Part shown: positions 30,504 to 35,060 of the stretch, in pieces | How the letters are laid out: every line of letters starts with the position of its first letter | Numbering within the stretch: the stretch's first letter is position 1 | Made by a program: the position numbers and the translations under genes | Assembly (NCBI GenBank): GCA_944380395.1 | Contig: CALWHM010000018.1 | Coordinates: forward strand, 1 to 35,060 | DNA: 35,060 bases | Source: an uncultured Clostridia bacterium | GTDB taxonomy: Bacteria; Bacillota; Clostridia; Christensenellales; UBA3700 | Direction of reading: 5' to 3' | Notes under the pieces: generated by a model | Seen by the model: only the letters and a program-made list of their open reading frames with translations | Told to the model about the DNA's origin: nothing | Database searches by the model: none

Positions 30504-31870
30504 TCTTCGTCACCTCCCGGCAGAGCCGCGCCATCTTCTCCCACCTCGGGATTTTCGTTGGCTATCTTATTTATCTTCTTCATCACCTTGCCCGTGCGGT
30601 CGGCTATCTGTTCCAGAGTGCCGCCCACGGTTTCGTTCTGCTTTTGCGCCTTGTCCACCAAGCCGGAGAAGGTTTCAAATTGCTTTTTGAAATCGCCGAA
30701 CGCTTTGGCTATCTCCTTGCTCGACTTTTGCAGTTTCATTGTGGTAAAGCCCATCTTCAAGCTGTTCAAAAGCGCCGCCATTGTGGAAGGTCCGCACGGC
30801 ACCACGCTGCAATCGCGCCTGAGTCTGTCCATTAAATTTGTATCGCGCACCACTTCCGCATACACGCTTTCGGAAGGCAGATACATTACGGCAAAATCCG
30901 TTGTGGACGCGCTGATATACTTGTCGCGTATGCTCCTGCCCTGCCTCATCACGGATTCTTTGAAAGTTTTCAGATATATCTCCGCGGAAGCATTGTCCCC
31001 CGCGTTTGCGGCGTCCGCGTAGCGCAGATAATCCTCCGCGGGAAATTTGCTGTCAATGGGCAGTAAAACTTCCTTACCCTCACTGCCCGGCATACGCACG
31101 GCAAAGTCCACGCGCTCACTTCCGCCGCGCTTGATTTGACATTGCTTTTCGTATTGTTCGGGCACGAGTATATCCCCGAGCAGGGATTCAAGGGCGACTT
31201 CACCCCAACTGCCACGCGTCTTTACGCCGCCGAGCAATCTGTTCATATTGCTCACCTGCTCTCCCAATTGTTTCATTTCTCCGAAGCCCTTATATACGCT
31301 TTCAAGCGACTTTTGCACGGTTTCAAAGGACTCGTTCAACCGCTTGTTCAGCGTTTCGCTCAATTTTTCGTCCACGGTCGCGCGCATTTTTTCCAGCTGC
31401 TGAGCGTTATCCGTACGCACTTTTTCCAACTGCTTTTCGTTATCCTCGCGCACCTTATCCAAGCTGTTTTTCACGTTTTCGTCCAACTTGTTCAGCCTCG
31501 TTTCCATTTGAGTGCCCAAAGACGTCAGCTTTTCGTCCACCTTTTGCGTAAGTTTATCAAAGTTCTCACTTACCGCTTTTTGCGTTTCGGCGGAAGTTTT
31601 GCTTATGCTGTCCATATATACGCCCAACGCCTTGGTCTGTGCGCCCGAAGTGGCGGAAATACTCTCCTTTAACACGCTTCCCTGCGCTTCAATATTCGCC
31701 TTGATCCCCTTTTCCACCTCGTGCAAGGTGTTGGAAAAATACTCCTCGGAAAGCGGCGTATCCGCGGAAGCGCCCTGCCCACTCTTTTTGCGTATGGCTA
31801 TGACAAGCGCCGCCACGGACGCGGCAAGGGTCAAAACAAGCAATATCGTGGTAACTATAAATTCAGTCAT
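30500..31870 (-). CDS. rmuC: RmuC-family DNA recombination protein
   Basis: The 456-residue protein has one N-terminal membrane helix (about 4-26), a long coiled-coil region (about 45-215) and the C-terminal RmuC domain with GSWGEVALESLLGDIL, LLPIDSKFPAEDYLRYA, and AVMYLPSESVYAEV. RmuC limits inversions and recombination at short inverted repeats in E. coli. Its nuclease activity is inferred from the fold. The start at 31870 (MTEFIVTTILL) has GAGGAAG about 5 nt upstream and yields the expected membrane helix at the N-terminus. An in-frame start 57 nt earlier lies inside cca and is unlikely. It overlaps cca by 8 nt and is coupled to the PHP gene by ATGA. Confidence 0.9.
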   Translation of the reverse strand: MTEFIVTTILLVLTLAASVAALVIAIRKKSGQGASADTPLSEEYFSNTLHEVEKGIKANIEAQGSVLKESISATSGAQTKALGVYMDSISKTSAETQKAVSENFDKLTQKVDEKLTSLGTQMETRLNKLDENVKNSLDKVREDNEKQLEKVRTDNAQQLEKMRATVDEKLSETLNKRLNESFETVQKSLESVYKGFGEMKQLGEQVSNMNRLLGGVKTRGSWGEVALESLLGDILVPEQYEKQCQIKRGGSERVDFAVRMPGSEGKEVLLPIDSKFPAEDYLRYADAANAGDNASAEIYLKTFKESVMRQGRSIRDKYISASTTDFAVMYLPSESVYAEVVRDTNLMDRLRRDCSVVPCGPSTMAALLNSLKMGFTTMKLQKSSKEIAKAFGDFKKQFETFSGLVDKAQKQNETVGGTLEQIADRTGKVMKKINKIANENPEVGEDGAALPGGDEE

Positions 31871-33179
31871 TGTTCTTCCTCTTTTCAAGTATTCCCAGCA
31901 GGACATCTCTTTGGTTTTTCTTTTCACCGGATAAAGTAAGCTCGAACAGTTCCTGCAATACCCTGCCCACGCTTTCTCCCGTATAACCGTAATCCATAAC
32001 GTCGGCGCCGTTCACCGCCAGCTCAGCCACGGAAAACGGCACGCCCTCTTCCTTCATTCTGTCGCGCACCCGCTTTATGCGCAGGCACTTGTCTATGTCC
32101 GCGTTTTCGCAAGTGGCGCGTGCGTCCGCGATGATAAGCTCCGTCAAGTCGTCTATCAAATCGGCGTTGGCTGCCACAACTCTGCGCAGTTTGCGCTCGC
32201 GCATATCTCCGCGCATATCCGTCATATGCAATGCCACAAGCCGCACTACCCGCCTTATCTCCGCCTTGGGATAGCGCAGACGGGTCATTATCTCCTCCGC
32301 CGTTTGCGCGCCCGCTTCCGCATGGCGGTACATATTCCCGTCCTCTTTCATACATCTGCCCTTTGCTATATCGTGCAATAAAGCGGCAAGGCGCACTCGC
32401 ACGGGGGCATATTCCACCGTTTTTATAATGTGCTCGTCCACGGTGTACTTATGGAAAGCGGGGTTTTGCGCAACCCCTATATTTTCGCAAAACTCGGGCA
32501 ATATCACCTGCATTGCTCCGCACTTTATCAGCCCGCGCAGCGCCTTCCCCACATACTCGCCCGCAAGTAATTTGTCGAGTTCCACGCGTATGCGCTCGGG
32601 TGCGATATCCTTCAAAAGCGCGCTTTTATTTGTGGCGGCGCGCTCCGTTTGCTCTTCCGCGTCAAAGCCCAAAACGGAGATAAAGCGGTAAAGGCGCATT
32701 ATGCGCAGTCCGTCCTCACCCAGCACGCGTTCGGGATCGTCCGCCGCGCGCAGCAAGCGGGCTTTGAGATCGTCCGCTCCGCCCACAAGGTCTGTCAATT
32801 CGCCCGTGGCGATGTTGCGGTACAGCGCGTTTACGGTAAAGTCGCGCCTGCGCGCGTCCTCCGCGATGTCTTCCGTAAAGCGCACGGAAACGGGCTTGTG
32901 CACGCCGCTGCCCGCGGGGTAACTGTCCACGCGGAAAGGGGTGTACTCATAACAGTTTTCGCCTTTTATAATGACCGTGCCCAAGCGCTTTGAGCCAAGC
33001 GCCACGCGCATACCCGCGGCGGACGCGAACTCCTCCGCCTGCTCCTGAGTACAGGCGGAAGTAAGGTCTATATCGTAAATTTTTCTGCCTAAAAGCTCAT
33101 CACGCACACAGCCGCCCACCGCATAAAGCGGCTTTTCGGGCGGAAATTGCGCCGCAAGCTTTTTCAGCTCTTCGTTCAC
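31863..33179 (-). CDS. cca: CCA tRNA nucleotidyltransferase
   Basis: This 438-residue class II nucleotidyltransferase of the bacterial CCA-adding/poly(A) polymerase family adds or repairs the 3' CCA of tRNAs. The head domain has YAVGGCVRDELLG and YDIDLTSA, with the catalytic DxD pair, then RRRDFTVNALY and the EDGLRIMRLYRF neck motif. A C-terminal HD domain with LLHDIAKG (His, Asp) could act as a phosphohydrolase. Both tRNAs in this window already encode CCA, so repair is the likely main task. The GTG start overlaps the hpt stop codon as GTGA and has GGAAG upstream. Confidence 0.93.
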   Translation of the reverse strand: MNEELKKLAAQFPPEKPLYAVGGCVRDELLGRKIYDIDLTSACTQEQAEEFASAAGMRVALGSKRLGTVIIKGENCYEYTPFRVDSYPAGSGVHKPVSVRFTEDIAEDARRRDFTVNALYRNIATGELTDLVGGADDLKARLLRAADDPERVLGEDGLRIMRLYRFISVLGFDAEEQTERAATNKSALLKDIAPERIRVELDKLLAGEYVGKALRGLIKCGAMQVILPEFCENIGVAQNPAFHKYTVDEHIIKTVEYAPVRVRLAALLHDIAKGRCMKEDGNMYRHAEAGAQTAEEIMTRLRYPKAEIRRVVRLVALHMTDMRGDMRERKLRRVVAANADLIDDLTELIIADARATCENADIDKCLRIKRVRDRMKEEGVPFSVAELAVNGADVMDYGYTGESVGRVLQELFELTLSGEKKNQRDVLLGILEKRKNND

Positions 33180-33703
33180 TTATCTTCCTTCAAAGTGTAG
33201 ACGTGCGGCAGATTGCGGAATTTTTCGTTCCAATCCAAGCCGTAGCCCACCACAAATTCGTCGGGAATGGAAAAGCCCACATAGTCGCCCTTTATATCCA
33301 CGACTCTGCGCGAAGGCTTGTCCAAAAGCGCACAGGTAGCCACGCTCACCGCGCCGCGCTCCGCCAGCATATTGTTGAGCGCAAGTGAAGTTTTTCCGCT
33401 GTCTATTATGTCGTCCACAACAATGACGTCCCTGCCCTTGACATCGGTACGCATATCGGAGATGACTTTGAGTTTTCCGGCGGTGGTGCCGCTGCCGTAG
33501 CTGGATACGGTTATGGTATCCACCGTCACGGGCAGATCTATCTCACGAATAAGATCCGCGAAAAACGGGATCGCGCCGCGCAGAATGCACAGCGTTATAG
33601 GCTGTTTGCCCGCATAGTCGCGGGTTATCTGTTCGCCCAGCTCTTTGACGCGCTTTTTTATAAGCTCTCCGTCTATCAAAATTTTGTCCAAAACGTAATT
33701 CAT
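33176..33703 (-). CDS. hpt: Hypoxanthine phosphoribosyltransferase
   Basis: The 175-residue type I phosphoribosyltransferase converts hypoxanthine or guanine plus PRPP to IMP or GMP in purine salvage. The PRPP-binding motif VIVVDDIIDSGKTS (about 97-110), the N-terminal CILRGAIPFFADLI, the flexible-loop segment SSYGSGT, and the base-binding VVGYGLDWNEKFRNLPHV near the end identify the HPRT group. The start at 33703 (MNYVLDK) has GAGGAGA 7 nt upstream and overlaps the tilS stop codon as ATGA. A start 87 nt earlier would lie inside tilS. A tilS-hpt pair is widespread in Firmicutes, where ftsH often follows. Here cca follows instead. Confidence 0.95.
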   Translation of the reverse strand: MNYVLDKILIDGELIKKRVKELGEQITRDYAGKQPITLCILRGAIPFFADLIREIDLPVTVDTITVSSYGSGTTAGKLKVISDMRTDVKGRDVIVVDDIIDSGKTSLALNNMLAERGAVSVATCALLDKPSRRVVDIKGDYVGFSIPDEFVVGYGLDWNEKFRNLPHVYTLKEDK

Positions 33704-34977
33704 AGCGTTCTCCTCACGGATATATACAGGCAGTCGTCGCCTTCTTTTACTTTCAGATTTTGGGATATTTCCATTCCCGCTACCACGCATATGTCGCTGC
33801 CGTCAGCCAAAACGGGAATGTGCGGGCGCAGATATTTGGGCACTTTTTTATCCGTGAACCAATCGCCCAAGGAGCGCCGCCCTCCGCCGAACGGCAAGAA
33901 CCTGTCCCCGTCACGCCGCGTGCGCCACACAGCGTTTTTGGGCACCGCCGCCGCATTTATGCGCAGCGCGCCCGGCTCTGCTTTTTTGGATACGGTCACT
34001 TCGTATTCGCCCAGCACGGCTCCGCCCGTTTCAAAGGGCAATTCCTTTGTGAATACGGGCGTTTCGCGGTAAAAGTGCACCTCGTCCCCCACCCTGCACG
34101 CGCGGAATGCGGACGGAAGATATACGGTGGAACCGTTTTCACTTTCCGCAAGCGCGAAGATGGCTGCGATGTGATCGCTTGTCACGTCCACCCTTCCGCC
34201 TATCCTGCCCAGCGCTTCAAACACAGCCGTTTCACCTGTCACTCCGTGCAGGCAGTCTATTTCCAGCACAGCCGCCTGCCCTTCGAGCTTGGCTTGCGGA
34301 GAGTGCGCGGCGATGTATTCGTAAGCCTGAAAAGCGCGTTTGCCCAACATAGATATGCCGCTTTTTGCGTTGGGAAAGCGGCTTTCTATCATAGGCAGCA
34401 ACACTTTGCGCACATAGTTGCGGGAAAATCCCGTATCGTTATTGGTCGCGTCCTCACGGTACTCCACGCCTTTTTTAACGGCGTATTCCGCTATTCTCTC
34501 CGCCGTAACGTCGATAAGCGGACGATACACCACCCCGTCGTCGCGCGGAATGCCGCACAGCCCCTTAAGTCCGCTGCCGCGGAAAATGTGCATAAGTATG
34601 CTTTCGGCGTTGTCGTCCGCGTGGTGTGCGGTTAGCACCCTGTCCGCCATGCCGCATTTGACTATACGCTCAAACTCGCGCCGCCTCAAAATGCGCGCGC
34701 CCTGCTCTATGCCGTAGCCGTGAGTGCGGCAGAAGGACTTGCAGTCCAACTCCACTATGTCGCACGCGATGCCGCGCTCCTTGCAATAAGCCGCCACAAA
34801 GGCGCTGTCCGCGCTCGATTCTTCCCCGCGCAGTCCGTGTTCAAAGTTGAGCACGGTAAAGGCGGGAAGCCTGCCCGCGTTTTCAATGAAAAAGTGCAGC
34901 ATACACATAGAATCCCTTCCGCCGGATACGGCAAGGACCACTTTTTTGAAATTACTTAATTCTCCCGCGTGTATCAT
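33700..34977 (-). CDS. tilS: tRNA(Ile)-lysidine synthase
   Basis: TilS attaches lysine to C34 of tRNA-Ile(CAU) with ATP, changing codon reading from AUG to AUA. The 425-residue protein has the PP-loop SGGRDS at 18-23, FEHGLRGEES, LTAHHADDNAES, GLKGLCGIPRDDGVVYRPL and TNNDTGFSRNYVRKVLLP, all TilS family marks. A middle domain and the C-terminal TilS_C domain with FLPFGGGRRSLGDWFTDKKVP follow. The ATG at 34977 lies only 6 nt after the -10 box and no ribosome binding site precedes it. A later start would remove residues next to the PP-loop. It heads an operon of five overlapping genes, and the whole operon would be read from a leaderless mRNA. Confidence 0.95.
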   Translation of the reverse strand: MIHAGELSNFKKVVLAVSGGRDSMCMLHFFIENAGRLPAFTVLNFEHGLRGEESSADSAFVAAYCKERGIACDIVELDCKSFCRTHGYGIEQGARILRRREFERIVKCGMADRVLTAHHADDNAESILMHIFRGSGLKGLCGIPRDDGVVYRPLIDVTAERIAEYAVKKGVEYREDATNNDTGFSRNYVRKVLLPMIESRFPNAKSGISMLGKRAFQAYEYIAAHSPQAKLEGQAAVLEIDCLHGVTGETAVFEALGRIGGRVDVTSDHIAAIFALAESENGSTVYLPSAFRACRVGDEVHFYRETPVFTKELPFETGGAVLGEYEVTVSKKAEPGALRINAAAVPKNAVWRTRRDGDRFLPFGGGRRSLGDWFTDKKVPKYLRPHIPVLADGSDICVVAGMEISQNLKVKEGDDCLYISVRRTL

Positions 34978-34983
34978 ATATTA

Positions 34984-35012
34984 ATTATAGCGCAAAAAAC
35001 GCTCCGGGGCAA
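34984..35012 (-). promoter_or_regulatory. Promoter of the tilS operon, leaderless geometry
   Basis: On the minus strand there is TTGCCC (35007-35012), a 17-bp spacer and TATAAT (34984-34989), then 6 nt to the ATG (34975-34977). The start of transcription should coincide with the A of the start codon. Confidence 0.75.
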
Positions 35013-35060
35013 GGGGGTATTGATAACAAAAATCAATTATTAAAAATTATCGCATAAATA

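Overview
The window is about 35 kb of bacterial chromosome, most likely from an uncultured, probably gut-associated, Clostridia-type Firmicute (inference). The supporting signs are a veg homologue divergent from a DUF3794/LysM protein with ispE close by, a BspA-like leucine-rich surface protein, a lipoprotein with FN3-like and GLUG repeats, a DUF6273 protein joined to a Listeria-Bacteroides-type repeat, TTGACA/TATAAT promoters with 17-18 bp spacers, GGAG-type ribosome binding sites, and tRNA genes that encode their own CCA. Most genes are moderately GC-rich. The left 1.9 kb and the gap at 28.8-29.45 kb are clearly richer in A+T.

Layout. (1) 1-1.9 kb: the 3' part of tRNA-Ser(GCU), then an AT-rich accessory stretch with a small membrane protein, a 31-codon ORF, gene remnants and one unrecognised protein. 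(2) 1.9-3.7 kb: a membrane-anchored protein split by one in-frame TAG that falls exactly on the Lys of a conserved YAKW motif. (3) 3.7-7.2 kb: ispE, a DUF3794-LysM protein, veg and a short-chain dehydrogenase. (4) 7.3-12.65 kb: a large surface lipoprotein and a cytoplasmic GH-D clan glycosidase, the latter divergent from an XRE regulator. (5) 13.3-16.0 kb: a small unknown gene, then an operon of iron-type alcohol dehydrogenase, flavodoxin and TetR regulator with two identical palindromic operators around its promoter. (6) 16.1-18.3 kb: tRNA-Asn(GUU) and a BspA-like protein. (7) 18.4-24.55 kb: two FAD-dependent oxidoreductases and an ABC-FtsX-FtsX transporter. (8) 24.7-28.4 kb: leuS-serS. (9) 28.4-29.7 kb: 1.26 kb without a credible gene, filled with hairpins, palindromes, direct repeats and a 70-bp tandem repeat. 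(10) 29.7-35 kb: the overlapping operon tilS-hpt-cca-rmuC-PHP.

The most interesting regulatory pattern is that four transcription units (ispE, the SDR gene, the BaiN-like flavoprotein operon and the tilS operon) have a TTGnnn-17-TAtaaT-like promoter whose -10 box ends exactly 6 nt before the ATG. Transcription should then begin on the A of the start codon, giving leaderless mRNAs. Other genes here have ordinary leaders with ribosome binding sites, so the two modes appear to coexist in one genome.

I see no CRISPR array, phage, insertion sequence or defence island. The best candidates for something undescribed are the leaderless promoter class, the stop-interrupted YA*W protein, and the structured non-coding region between serS and the PHP gene.
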